A stretch of DNA of 22,934 nt from a virus, in IMG/VR virus record IMGVR_UViG_3300049846_002201, positions 1 through 22,934 of that record. The stretch is one strand, 5' to 3'. Shown piece by piece: positions 6,618 to 14,317 of the stretch (position 1 is its first letter; the number at the start of each line of letters is the position of its first letter). A program made the translations under genes and the position numbers. Under the pieces are notes generated by a model, which saw only the letters and a program-made list of their open reading frames with translations, did no database searches and was not told the DNA's origin.

Positions 6618-6673
6618 GTGCATAATTGCACTAGCAAAGCTCCGAATATGGCAGAGCTTTAAAGTGCAATTAT
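6618..6673. promoter_or_regulatory. Long imperfect hairpin containing the GTGCATAATTGCAC palindrome
   Basis: ATAATTGCACT (6622-6632) pairs perfectly with AGTGCAATTAT (6663-6673). Inside, AAAGCTC (6636-6642) pairs with GAGCTTT (6654-6660), leaving a 3x2 internal loop and an 11-base apical loop. The palindrome GTGCATAATTGCAC (6618-6631) overlaps the left arm. The structure sits between the 28-aa peptide gene and the ribosome site of the DUF932-like gene on the minus strand. It could be an operator pair, an attenuator or a read-through-limiting hairpin. No U-run follows. Confidence 0.6.
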
Positions 6674-6760
6674 TTAGTAGGATTTTCTTGTGGCGTGCAG
6701 TATTTCTGCGGCAAGTATAATGCCGATAGGTAAGGCGAGCATGACTGTAACATATTCCAT
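6674..6760 (-). CDS. 28-aa single-span membrane peptide
   Basis: A very short frame: MEYVTVMLALPIGIILAAEI followed by LHATRKSY. The start at 6760 has GAGAGG six bases upstream. The sequence is one hydrophobic span with a short basic tail, the form of a small single-pass inner-membrane protein. A promoter-like pair lies upstream (6800-6827) and a long hairpin directly downstream. The ribosome site, hydrophobic pattern and flanking signals make it more likely real than chance. Function is unknown. Confidence 0.55.
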   Translation of the reverse strand: MEYVTVMLALPIGIILAAEILHATRKSY

Positions 6761-6775
6761 TTAATACCTCTCAAT

Positions 6776-6795
6776 CGGTAGCGTTTTTGCTACCG
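6776..6795 (-). promoter_or_regulatory. Stem-loop in leader of the 28-aa peptide gene
   Basis: CGGTAGC (6776-6782) and GCTACCG (6789-6795) form a perfect 7-bp stem with a 6-base loop. It lies just upstream of the ribosome site (6767-6772) and near the expected transcription start of the minus-strand promoter, so it may be a 5' stabilising or translational control hairpin. Confidence 0.5.
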
Positions 6796-6799
6796 GCAC

Positions 6800-6827
6800 A
6801 AAATACACTTTTTTAATATATAGTCAA
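6800..6827 (-). promoter_or_regulatory. Sigma70-like promoter, leftward
   Basis: Read on the minus strand: TTGACT (6827-6822) as -35, a 16-base spacer, then TATTTT (6805-6800) as -10. It would drive the 28-aa peptide gene and perhaps the rest of the leftward operon. The match is good at -35 (5 of 6) and fair at -10 (4 of 6). Confidence 0.5.
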
Positions 6828-6867
6828 CAAAAAAGCGCTAAATGATACCCCCGCAGCTCCGCATCAT

Positions 6868-7254
6868 ATAATCTTTTAAAGTCAACCAAAACAGTGCGAG
6901 CGGAAAACATTACACACTGGCGCACCGATTCGCGCGACCTGAATCTTTTACACTCGAGACTATAGTTTTTACACGCTTGGAGATGACGAATATTTTACAA
7001 TCGGCCGTGTAGTTTCTTCACCGATTCTGCGCAGCTTTTATACTGTAATTCTTACATGCACCGCTTCGGTGGGTAATTATTACAATTAGGCCGGCCATGT
7101 AATAAATACACAGCAGCACAGCATCTTTTACACATGTAATTTTTACCGGAGCGCATATAAGTTCTATATGTGTAATGGTTTCAATGATCCTGTAGATTCT
7201 ATACGTGTAACTTTTACAATGAAGCGTGTAGAGATTATCTATGTAAAACTTTTA
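6868..7254. repeat. Array of degenerate 13-bp dyads, TGTAA-N3-TTACA
   Basis: Perfect copies start at 7044 (TGTAATTCTTACA) and 7206 (TGTAACTTTTACA). Near-perfect copies start at 7072, 7098, 7135 and 7171. More degenerate copies, mostly keeping one good half, start at 6940, 6961, 6987, 7008, 7030, 7120, 7191, 7227 and 7242; weaker ones start at 6868 and 6902. From 6940 on, starts are 14 to 36 bases apart, often near 15 or 21. No gene is convincing here. The array fills most of the 541-bp gap between the leftward operon and the terminase genes. Rows of symmetric sites usually bind a dimeric protein: candidates are small terminase (pac/cos), a replication initiator, or a repressor or activator of the late operon. 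Confidence 0.75.
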
Positions 7255-7256
7255 GA

Positions 7257-7309
7257 CCCCGGGGGTGGGGGCATGGAGCGATTTAAAATTTATAGTCCCC
7301 GCGCCCCCG
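7257..7309. other. GC-rich long hairpin just upstream of terS
   Basis: In an otherwise AT-rich region, CCCCGGGGGTGGGGG (7257-7271) is followed by CCCCGCGCCCCCG (7297-7309). CGGGGG (7260-7265) pairs with CCCCCG (7304-7309), and GGGG (7267-7270) with CCCC (7297-7300), around a 26-base AT-rich loop. No U-run follows. The position between the dyad array and terS would suit a packaging site or a transcription barrier, but function is unproven. Confidence 0.5.
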
Positions 7310-7368
7310 AAAAAAATGCCAAAAAATTTGGGGTTGGCACCGCTGCAAAACGCTGGTTTACTTAGGGA

Positions 7369-8190
7369 ATGATTGGAAGAAGTGGAGTTATAGCTGGCGG
7401 AAAGTCTGTGAGTAACGATCTCAAATCGAATGAGATCGCTATAAAGGAATTTAACAATCCGAGATCAGTTGCATATATGGTACCAAAGGCCATTAAAGCG
7501 CTTATAGAGGAGTTAGATCCATGGATGTTGGGGTGTTCTGAGCGGGAGCTTAGGACGAAGTTAAAGCCTGACGAGTTGGATGAGACTTTGCGGTTGGCAT
7601 TTTGGGATGAGTATACGGTGGCGGTGGATGCGAAGAGGCCGATGAATATGACGAATGTTTATATACGGCTTTGTTCGAAGGAGATGTTTTACAAGAAGTT
7701 TATTACGGTGCCGTTGAGGCTTGCGTATATGTTGAGGCCTCCGATGGATTACACGTATAAGATGCGTGATCTTTTGGAGATAGGTCATCGTCGGATGCGG
7801 GAGGTTTTGGAGTTACCAATTTTGAATAAGCAGGGGAATCCTGATGCGAAGTTGATTGCGGAGATGGTTAAGATTGTGGCGTTGGTGGAGAACAGGGTGC
7901 GTGGGGCGGTGGTGCAGAAGGTTCAGATGGAGCAGAAGAGTTTGAATATAAATGTGGATGCTCCGAAGGATTATTTTGAGATTTCTGATGAGCTTGAGAA
8001 GATTGAAAAGGAGATAAAGCTAATGGAGGCTGGTGATGGGGGATTCGGAAGCGCTGAAGAAAAAGCGCTTATTGAAGCAGAGGAAGTTAGAGTTATTGAA
8101 GGAACGCGAGCAGATGAAGATGGATCTTCCGCATCTGTACGGGCCGAAGTTTTACCAGTGGCAGAAGGATTATTTCGAGTCGAAGAATAG
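7369..8190 (+). CDS. Putative terminase small subunit
   Basis: 273 aa. Assigned mainly by position directly before the large terminase and by its mainly helical, basic-then-acidic make-up; sequence motifs of small terminases are weak. Such proteins bind the packaging site on DNA and hand it to the large subunit. The ATG at 7369 has AGGG almost touching it, and an in-frame stop lies two codons upstream; a GTG at 7408 is an alternative start. The C-terminal 50 or so residues, Glu/Ala-rich, are read across the first 155 bases of terL in another frame, an unusually long overlap. From about 7540 the gene has markedly G-ending codons, unlike its first 150 bases. Confidence 0.65.
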   Translation: MIGRSGVIAGGKSVSNDLKSNEIAIKEFNNPRSVAYMVPKAIKALIEELDPWMLGCSERELRTKLKPDELDETLRLAFWDEYTVAVDAKRPMNMTNVYIRLCSKEMFYKKFITVPLRLAYMLRPPMDYTYKMRDLLEIGHRRMREVLELPILNKQGNPDAKLIAEMVKIVALVENRVRGAVVQKVQMEQKSLNINVDAPKDYFEISDELEKIEKEIKLMEAGDGGFGSAEEKALIEAEEVRVIEGTRADEDGSSASVRAEVLPVAEGLFRVEE

Positions 8191-9574
8191 GGTAAATTTA
8201 ATATGCAGTGCCAACCAGATCGGTAAGTCGAGCGCTGCAATTCGCCGAACGATTGCAAATTGTACTGATCCGAAGCGGTGGGAGGAGATATACGAATCAA
8301 CTCCTCGACAGTTTTGGTATTTGTATCCGGACATTGCGACACTTCGTAGGGAGTGGAGTTCGAAGTGGGTTGCGGAGTATATGCCTCGGGGGAAGATGAA
8401 GAGTCATCCGCAGTATGGGTGGAAGGCTGTGATGGAGCGAGAGGCTCCGACAGTGGTGCATTTTAATTCTGGGATTGATTTATATTTCTTAACATACACT
8501 AAGGATTTGTCGTCGATTCAGGCCTCAACGGTGCATGAGATTACATCGGACGAGGAGCTTCCGGTTAATTTTTATGACGAGTTGATATTACGTTTGGCGG
8601 TGACGAACGGGGTATTCAACATGGTGTGTACTCCTACGCTTAATCAGCCATTTTGGAAGAGGGCGATGGAGTCGAGCGATGTTTTGCCGAATGCGTTTAA
8701 GCGGCAGGTGTCGATGTATGATTGTCTGACTTATTTTGATGGTAGTCCGAGCAAGGTTTTTACGGTTGAGAAGATTAAGAATGTTGAGGAGAAGTGTCGG
8801 AGTGAGGCGGAGAGGCAGCGTAGGGTTTGGGGAAAGTTTATAACTGAGGAGGGTCGGGAGTATTTTGCGTATGATCCTGAGAGGAATCGATGTCAGCGGG
8901 CTGGGACGAACGGATGGCATGTGCATGTGGGTGTGGATTATGGCAGTGGTGGTACTGACGGGCATCCTTCGGCGATAGTGTTTGTTAAGGTTAGGCCGGA
9001 CTACAAAAAGGGTGTTGTGCACAAGGCTTGGCGTGGGGATGGGGTTAAGACTACGTGTGGGGATTTGTTCAATAAATATGTGGATATGTTGGGTAATGAT
9101 CTTCCTGTGCGTAGGGTTTATGACTTTGCGGCGGCGGATTTCCATGCGATTGCGGAGCGGAATGGGGAGACATTTCAGAGGGCGAATAAGTCTAAATCTT
9201 TAGGTAGAGAGGTGCTTAACACTTTATTTAAGTTTGGGATGTTAGATATATACGAGGGAGATATTGAGCTTGATAAGTTATCGGGGGAGCTTTTAACGGT
9301 TATGACCGATTCCAAGGCTAATGTCAACGATTTATCTGATGCTCTTAGGTACTGTGTGGTTGACATTCCGTGGGATTTTGAAAGCATAAGGGATAACAAC
9401 GAAGACCCAGACAAAAAGATGGCTCCAGTGAAGCTTACGCCAGAGCAACTTATGGCGGAGCAAGTAAGTTTGAGAAGGGGCGAGGGTTCTTTGTATTTTA
9501 AGGACGAAGAGCTAGTTCAGGGTGGGGATTTAAGTGAAGAGTTCGACTACTGGAACGAAGAGTACGGCGGGTAG
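8036..9574 (+). CDS. Terminase large subunit (ATPase-nuclease)
   Basis: 512 aa from the ATG at 8036, preceded by GGAGG; a GTG one codon earlier is possible. It is the packaging motor that moves DNA into the prohead and cuts it. After a Lys-rich helix come DLPHLYGPKFYQWQKDYFES, typical of this terminase group, then Walker A SANQIGKSS (about 58-66), Walker B EITSDEEL (about 168-175), and coupling motif CTPTLNQ (about 198-204). The C-terminal RNase H-like nuclease shows VGVDYGSGGTDGHPSA (Asp near 301), VYDFAAADF (Asp near 363) and NDLSDALRY (Asp near 435). All key residues are present. P22 gp2 is of similar size (499 aa). Codon use is strongly G-ending from the start to about 9170, then returns to the AT-rich style. 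Confidence 0.92.
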   Translation: MGDSEALKKKRLLKQRKLELLKEREQMKMDLPHLYGPKFYQWQKDYFESKNRVNLICSANQIGKSSAAIRRTIANCTDPKRWEEIYESTPRQFWYLYPDIATLRREWSSKWVAEYMPRGKMKSHPQYGWKAVMEREAPTVVHFNSGIDLYFLTYTKDLSSIQASTVHEITSDEELPVNFYDELILRLAVTNGVFNMVCTPTLNQPFWKRAMESSDVLPNAFKRQVSMYDCLTYFDGSPSKVFTVEKIKNVEEKCRSEAERQRRVWGKFITEEGREYFAYDPERNRCQRAGTNGWHVHVGVDYGSGGTDGHPSAIVFVKVRPDYKKGVVHKAWRGDGVKTTCGDLFNKYVDMLGNDLPVRRVYDFAAADFHAIAERNGETFQRANKSKSLGREVLNTLFKFGMLDIYEGDIELDKLSGELLTVMTDSKANVNDLSDALRYCVVDIPWDFESIRDNNEDPDKKMAPVKLTPEQLMAEQVSLRRGEGSLYFKDEELVQGGDLSEEFDYWNEEYGG

Positions 9575-9896
9575 ACCCAAGAAAAATGTCTTGTCTGCGG
9601 AAGATATATGTAAAATAATTGCAGAATGTAGATCGGCAAATGTATCCGAAATTAAGTTTGAGGGAATACATATTGTTTTTAATTCTCCACGAAATGAGAT
9701 TTTGGAGCCCAGGCAGGGGTTGGATCAAGCAGGAATAAAACCCATTGAAATTATAGAGAATGAAGAGGCAAAGCTTATGAATGAGCAGGCTCTTTTAGAC
9801 GCTACCGATGCACAGATTTTAATTGATGACCCACTTGAATTTGAGCGGCTTAATACTAGAACCGATTTAGAGCGTAATCGGGTGCTAGGTATATGA
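9534..9896 (+). CDS. Small conserved phage protein between terL and portal
   Basis: 120 aa starting at a GTG with GGGG seven bases upstream, overlapping the last 41 bases of terL. After a basic stretch (STAGRPKKN) comes LSAEDICKIIAECRSANVSE followed by KFEGIHIVF. Short phage proteins with 'L-S-x-x-D-I-x-x-I-I-x-x-C' followed by a strand with 'F-x-G-I/L-x-I-x-F' are often found beside terminase and portal genes; their job is unknown. The C-terminal half is acidic. It ends in an ATGA overlap with the portal gene, so the three genes are probably translated together. Confidence 0.7.
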   Translation: MKSSTTGTKSTAGRPKKNVLSAEDICKIIAECRSANVSEIKFEGIHIVFNSPRNEILEPRQGLDQAGIKPIEIIENEEAKLMNEQALLDATDAQILIDDPLEFERLNTRTDLERNRVLGI

Positions 9897-12034
9897 TTAA
9901 GCATTCGATTGATGAATTGAACAAGATGTATGATGAGGCGAATAGTTGCGATGAGGAGCTATTTGCGGAGATGCGGTCCAATATTTTACTGGTGAGTGGG
10001 CAGCATTTTTCGAAGAAGAGTACGCAATTTTTATCTAATATTAGGAATTCTGCTCGAATATCTCAGGAGCAGAAGCTTCGTTTGACTAAGAATCATATTC
10101 ATAAAGTTACGAGGCATTACATTAATGCGATTACTAGTAAAGTTCCTGGTGTTTCTATTGTTCCGCAGAATGATATTGAGATGCAGGACCGTAAGGCGGC
10201 AGCGCTTAATCAGGCTGTTTGGCAGGATGCTAAGACTAGATATAAGCTTGACGATAAAATGCGTGAATGGGCGGCAAACTTTGTGGAAATTGGTGAAGTT
10301 TGTGCGTACATCTATTTTGAGCCGCATGACGGTAAAGTTATTGGTTATGAAGAGCAGTTAGATCCTATGACTGGTATGCCAGTGTTGGATGAGAAGGGGC
10401 AACTAGTACCTGATGAGACGAAGCCTATTTTTGAGGGTGGGTTTCGATTTAAGACTATTCATGGGTTTAATTTATTAAGAAGTCCTGCTGCATACAGTAT
10501 GCAGCACAGTGAGCATCATATAATCAGAGAAATGGTTAAAAAGCAAGAGTTGGTTAAGATTTATTCAGAAGATCACGATAAGCTTAAAATAATTGGTGAG
10601 GGTGATACTGAGGATTTCGTAGTTTTTGACTCTGCCAAAAAGGGATATGGAACAACAAAGGATCAAGTTTTACTCAGGTACCACTTTTTTAGGCCCTGCC
10701 GGTTGTATCCGCAGGGATACTTTTATATTTCTACGGAGCGTGGTGTGCTTGAGGAGGGGGAATTACCTTTCGGCATATACCCAATTGTATGGCGCGGGTT
10801 TGAAGAGTATGCAAGTAATCCCCGTGGATATTCAATCATTAAGGTAGCGCGTCCGTTTCAAGCCGAGATCAATCGCGCAAGTTCCCAGCAAGCCCAGCAT
10901 CAAATTCAAGTTGGCGACGACAAGATTCTTTACCAGAGTGGTACGAAGCTTGCGCCTGGGGCATTACTCCCAGGGGTACGTGGTTTAACTTATCAAGGGG
11001 CAGCGCCTCAGATTCTTCCTGGGCGGGATGGTAGTCAGTTCACTCAGTATATTTCTCAGAACATTGCGGAGCTTTATCAGGCGTGTATGCTTGAGGAGGT
11101 AAATTCGGACAAAGATTCTGGGCAATTAGACGCATATACACAGCTTTTCAAGAGTGCAAGTCAGCAGCAAAAATTTGCAAAATATACAGAGAAGTTTGAG
11201 AGTTTTTTAAAAGAGGTATGTTTTATATTTTTAGAGCTTGCAAAGCATTACTTGCCTGACAATGCCCTTATTCAGGCGGTGGGTAAGAGTGAAGCGATTA
11301 ATATTCCAGAGTTCCGAAGAACTACTCCGCTCTCATATTCTATTCGTTTAGAGGAGCAGTCAGAGGCGATAGATTCGAAGCTTGGTAGGCAAGTGGCATT
11401 GAATCATGTGCTTCAGTATGTTGGGAATCAGCTAGATCCGAAGCAAATCGGGCTAGTTTTAAAGGAAATGCCATTTTTAAATAACAAAACTTTATTTAAG
11501 CGGCTGACGGTTGATTATGACAACTGTGAGAATGACATGCTTTCACTTGAAAGAGGGACATTTCCACATATTTCTCTCTATGCGGACAACAAAGTGTATG
11601 TGGATATGCTTACGAACCGTATGAAGCAGGCAGATTTTATTAATTTGAACCCACAGATTCAGCAAATGTACGATCAATATTTACAAATGCATGAGAGCGA
11701 GCTTCAGCGAAAGCTAGAGGCAGAGAAAGCTTTGCAAAAAGATTTTATCCCCAGTGGAGGGGCGCTCATTACTTGCATGATGCAGGTAAAAGATCCTTCA
11801 AAACCAGGAAAAACGCAGCAAGTGCGGCTGCCGTATGAGGCTTTATTTTGGTTAATTAATAGGCTTGAGGCGCAGGGAAGCAGTCTTGAGACGTTACAAA
11901 ACACAAATCCCCAGGTAACGGCGGATTTGGCTAACAGTATGCAAAGCCAGAAAGTTTTGCAAGCGCAGCAACAGCAAATGGTGCAGAACGCGCCACAAAT
12001 GGCAATGGATATGCCTCTTCAGACTATGCAATAA
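9893..12034 (+). CDS. Portal protein, P22-like
   Basis: 713 aa, near the 725 aa of P22 gp1. The portal is the dodecameric ring at the unique capsid vertex through which DNA enters and leaves. Features typical of the P22-type portal family are an N-terminal helical section (residues 1-60), then LRLTKNHIHKVTRHYINAIT with VPGVSIVPQND, the wing domain with AANFVEIGEVCAYIYFEP, a Pro/Gly-rich centre, and a long helical C-terminus ending in a Gln/Met-rich tail (QKVLQAQQQQMVQNA). The start overlaps the previous stop by ATGA and has no strong ribosome site of its own. Its place between terminase and scaffold supports the call. Confidence 0.88.
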   Translation: MIKHSIDELNKMYDEANSCDEELFAEMRSNILLVSGQHFSKKSTQFLSNIRNSARISQEQKLRLTKNHIHKVTRHYINAITSKVPGVSIVPQNDIEMQDRKAAALNQAVWQDAKTRYKLDDKMREWAANFVEIGEVCAYIYFEPHDGKVIGYEEQLDPMTGMPVLDEKGQLVPDETKPIFEGGFRFKTIHGFNLLRSPAAYSMQHSEHHIIREMVKKQELVKIYSEDHDKLKIIGEGDTEDFVVFDSAKKGYGTTKDQVLLRYHFFRPCRLYPQGYFYISTERGVLEEGELPFGIYPIVWRGFEEYASNPRGYSIIKVARPFQAEINRASSQQAQHQIQVGDDKILYQSGTKLAPGALLPGVRGLTYQGAAPQILPGRDGSQFTQYISQNIAELYQACMLEEVNSDKDSGQLDAYTQLFKSASQQQKFAKYTEKFESFLKEVCFIFLELAKHYLPDNALIQAVGKSEAINIPEFRRTTPLSYSIRLEEQSEAIDSKLGRQVALNHVLQYVGNQLDPKQIGLVLKEMPFLNNKTLFKRLTVDYDNCENDMLSLERGTFPHISLYADNKVYVDMLTNRMKQADFINLNPQIQQMYDQYLQMHESELQRKLEAEKALQKDFIPSGGALITCMMQVKDPSKPGKTQQVRLPYEALFWLINRLEAQGSSLETLQNTNPQVTADLANSMQSQKVLQAQQQQMVQNAPQMAMDMPLQTMQ

Positions 12035-12068
12035 CAAGTAGCGCGGAAATGCTACAGAAGGAGACAAA

Positions 12069-13019
12069 ATGTCAGAAGAAGTAGAACAAGTAAGCAATAC
12101 AGAAGTAGTAAATACCTCTACGGAGAGTTCTGCGGCGGAAGTTACGCCTCCGACAGATGAAAGAGGTGGTACAAAAGTGGAGGCTCAGGCGGTTTCCTCG
12201 TGGACGCCTAATTATAAGTATAAAGTTAAGGATAAAGAGCTTGAGTTTGACGAGGATATTCGTCCGTTAATCACTAAAAAAGAGCAAGAGGATAAACTTC
12301 GTGATTTATATTCGCGAGCTTACGGATTGGATGAGGTTAAGGCTGATCGGCAGAGTTTAAAAGAGAAAAACGCTGAAATTTCCCAAAAATATGAGGGTAT
12401 TACTAAAAGTCTTAAGACTTTAGGGGAATTTGTTAAGAAGCGTGATTACAGAACATTTTTTGAGTCGTTAGAGATTCCAAAAGAACAAATTATACAGTTT
12501 GCACTAGATGAATTGAAATATTTGGAGCTTCCGGAAGAGGAGCAACAAAGAATTGAGGCTGAGCGCGATATGCAGGCGCGTTTAGCGCAATACGAGGAGC
12601 AAACTACAACATTACAACAACAGCAAGCACAGCTTGTGGCACAGCAAGTGAATAGGGAGCTTTCTTACGAGCTAGAAAGGCCGGAAGTTGCGCAGATGAT
12701 ACAGGCTTTCGATACGCGGGTTGGAAAACCTGGAGCGTTTCGAGAGGAAGTATTGAAGCGCGGAGCTTACTATGAGGCTATCCACAAGCAATCACCACCT
12801 ACGAAACAGGTGATTGATGAGGTCATGCAGTTGGTTGGTAATCAGATGGGCGGTATAGAATCTGCTCATGCGGCTGTTAATTCCCCTGGAACAGCGGCAA
12901 AAAAACCAGTGATCCCAAGTTTTAGCGGTGCAAGCGGTGCAAGTCCTACTCGAAAAGTACCGACTTCCGTTGAAGATTTGCGCAAAATGCGGGCAGCAAT
13001 GGTTGCACAACAGGGGTAA
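12069..13019 (+). CDS. Putative scaffolding protein
   Basis: 316 aa, with a perfect AAGGAG site before the ATG. Strongly charged and helical, with an acidic, low-complexity first 45 residues, then a Lys/Glu-rich section and a Gln-rich coiled coil (about 172-195: REQ/QQQ runs such as TTLQQQQAQLVAQQ). It ends in a Gly/Ala/Ser linker and a short basic helical tail (VPTSVEDLRKMRAAMVAQQG). P22 scaffold is 303 aa, and its basic C-terminal helix binds coat; the same position and build are seen here. It would guide coat assembly into a prohead and then leave. The assignment rests on position and composition, not on sequence identity. Confidence 0.75.
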   Translation: MSEEVEQVSNTEVVNTSTESSAAEVTPPTDERGGTKVEAQAVSSWTPNYKYKVKDKELEFDEDIRPLITKKEQEDKLRDLYSRAYGLDEVKADRQSLKEKNAEISQKYEGITKSLKTLGEFVKKRDYRTFFESLEIPKEQIIQFALDELKYLELPEEEQQRIEAERDMQARLAQYEEQTTTLQQQQAQLVAQQVNRELSYELERPEVAQMIQAFDTRVGKPGAFREEVLKRGAYYEAIHKQSPPTKQVIDEVMQLVGNQMGGIESAHAAVNSPGTAAKKPVIPSFSGASGASPTRKVPTSVEDLRKMRAAMVAQQG

Positions 13020-13044
13020 ACTTAATTTTTAGGAGAATTATAAA

Positions 13045-14310
13045 ATGAGTACATCTAGGACGTTCCAGGCAATGCTCAATGAGTACTTGCCGAACAAAAT
13101 GCTTAAAGAGGAATTGATTAAACGTGACTGGCTTTTAACCAATATGGATAAAGATGACGGATGGTACGGTGGAAAATTGATCGTTCCATTCAAAGCTGCG
13201 GGTGCAAGCTCCATTCGTATGGGTGCTTTGACTGCGCAAGGGGATATTGCAGAAGATGTGTATGTTCGCGGATCTATCGATGATTACAAAGAATGCTGGG
13301 GCTCGATGGTATTTAACGAGCGTGATTTAGTAGATCATTCTGGTAAAATTACCGACGACACATTTTTGAAAATCCTCCCTGATTCAGTTGATGATTTCAT
13401 GGATGTCATGAAGATGACGACATCTGTTCAATTAGGAACAGGCCCTCACTTCGCGACAGTTACGGATGACACGAATGCCGCGACAGGTGTTCTTGAAATT
13501 GACCATATTGACCGCGTGCAATTAGGTCAAAAAGTTACGCTTATTGATGGTAATACTGCGGCAGCGGATTATTATGTAACTGCTATTGATGTAAACGCTG
13601 GACCAAATGGTCTCGGTGAAATTACGCTTTCCGCAACTCGTGGTGGTGTTGCTGCTAACGTGTCGGCGTACTCAGTGGCACAGACTGCGCGTCTTTATAC
13701 AGATGATGCAGATACATCGGCATTCACGTCACTTCGTTCTGTTTTGTTGTCGGCTGCCAATGGTGGTTCGGCTACAGTTCACGGAGTTTCGAAACTTTTA
13801 TATCCATTTCTTCAAGCGGTTAACGTAGATGGTTCCACAATCACTGCGGCTAACATTCTTTCGAAGTTAATGGATGCGTATACAGAAGTTCGACGAAAAG
13901 CAAAGGGTCGCGCAGATCGCTTTGTCATGAGCTATAAGAACTTTGGTTCTGTTCTTAAAGCAATTGAAGATAAAGCAAACGGAGCGGCTAACTGGCAGAT
14001 TTCTGTTACAGGAAAAACAGCTAGTATTTATGGCTGGGATGAAATTACTATTAACACTGTAAAAGGTGCGCTGACTGTGGTTGGTGTTCAAGAGTGGGAT
14101 GACGATATTATCATGCTTTTGGATATGAAAGCCATGATCTTCCGTTCTAATGGTTTCTTCTCGAAGAGAAAAAATCCAAGCACAAAATCAGAATACTTCG
14201 AGGTTCGTTCGACAACTGGGTATCAATATATCGTTGATATTCGGCTATTCGGTGAGCTTGAAGTTAACAAACCTGGTCATTGTGGGATTATTTACGGTAT
14301 TAGCTACTAA
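13045..14310 (+). CDS. Major capsid (coat) protein, HK97-fold
   Basis: 421 aa, close to P22 coat (430 aa), with a TTAGGAGAATT ribosome site. The gene follows scaffold and is followed by a terminator, as is usual for coat genes. N-terminal helix (FQAMLNEYLPNKMLKEELIK), then an E-loop-like segment (GGKLIVPFKAAGASSIRMGA), a central region, an inserted strand-rich domain (about residues 150-225: QKVTLIDGNTAAADYYVT, GEITLSATRGG) and a C-terminal A-domain-like part (WDDDIIMLLDMKAMIF, YQYIVDIRLFGELEV). The codon set is balanced and looks highly expressed. Confidence 0.85.
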   Translation: MSTSRTFQAMLNEYLPNKMLKEELIKRDWLLTNMDKDDGWYGGKLIVPFKAAGASSIRMGALTAQGDIAEDVYVRGSIDDYKECWGSMVFNERDLVDHSGKITDDTFLKILPDSVDDFMDVMKMTTSVQLGTGPHFATVTDDTNAATGVLEIDHIDRVQLGQKVTLIDGNTAAADYYVTAIDVNAGPNGLGEITLSATRGGVAANVSAYSVAQTARLYTDDADTSAFTSLRSVLLSAANGGSATVHGVSKLLYPFLQAVNVDGSTITAANILSKLMDAYTEVRRKAKGRADRFVMSYKNFGSVLKAIEDKANGAANWQISVTGKTASIYGWDEITINTVKGALTVVGVQEWDDDIIMLLDMKAMIFRSNGFFSKRKNPSTKSEYFEVRSTTGYQYIVDIRLFGELEVNKPGHCGIIYGISY

Positions 14311-14317
14311 TTTTAGT

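Noticed and set aside
6868-7254. CRISPR array
   Set aside because: Units are only 13 bp, degenerate, symmetric and unevenly spaced from 14 to 36 bp; no cas genes are present.
7168-7365. 65-aa plus-strand reading frame before terS
   Set aside because: It runs through the last dyads and the GC-rich hairpin, has no ribosome site, and its product is an unstructured Gly/Pro/Lys-rich mix; likely chance.
8588-9145. 185-aa minus-strand reading frame inside terL
   Set aside because: Antisense to a clear terminase; produced by the strong G-ending codon bias of that block; no ribosome site or family pattern.
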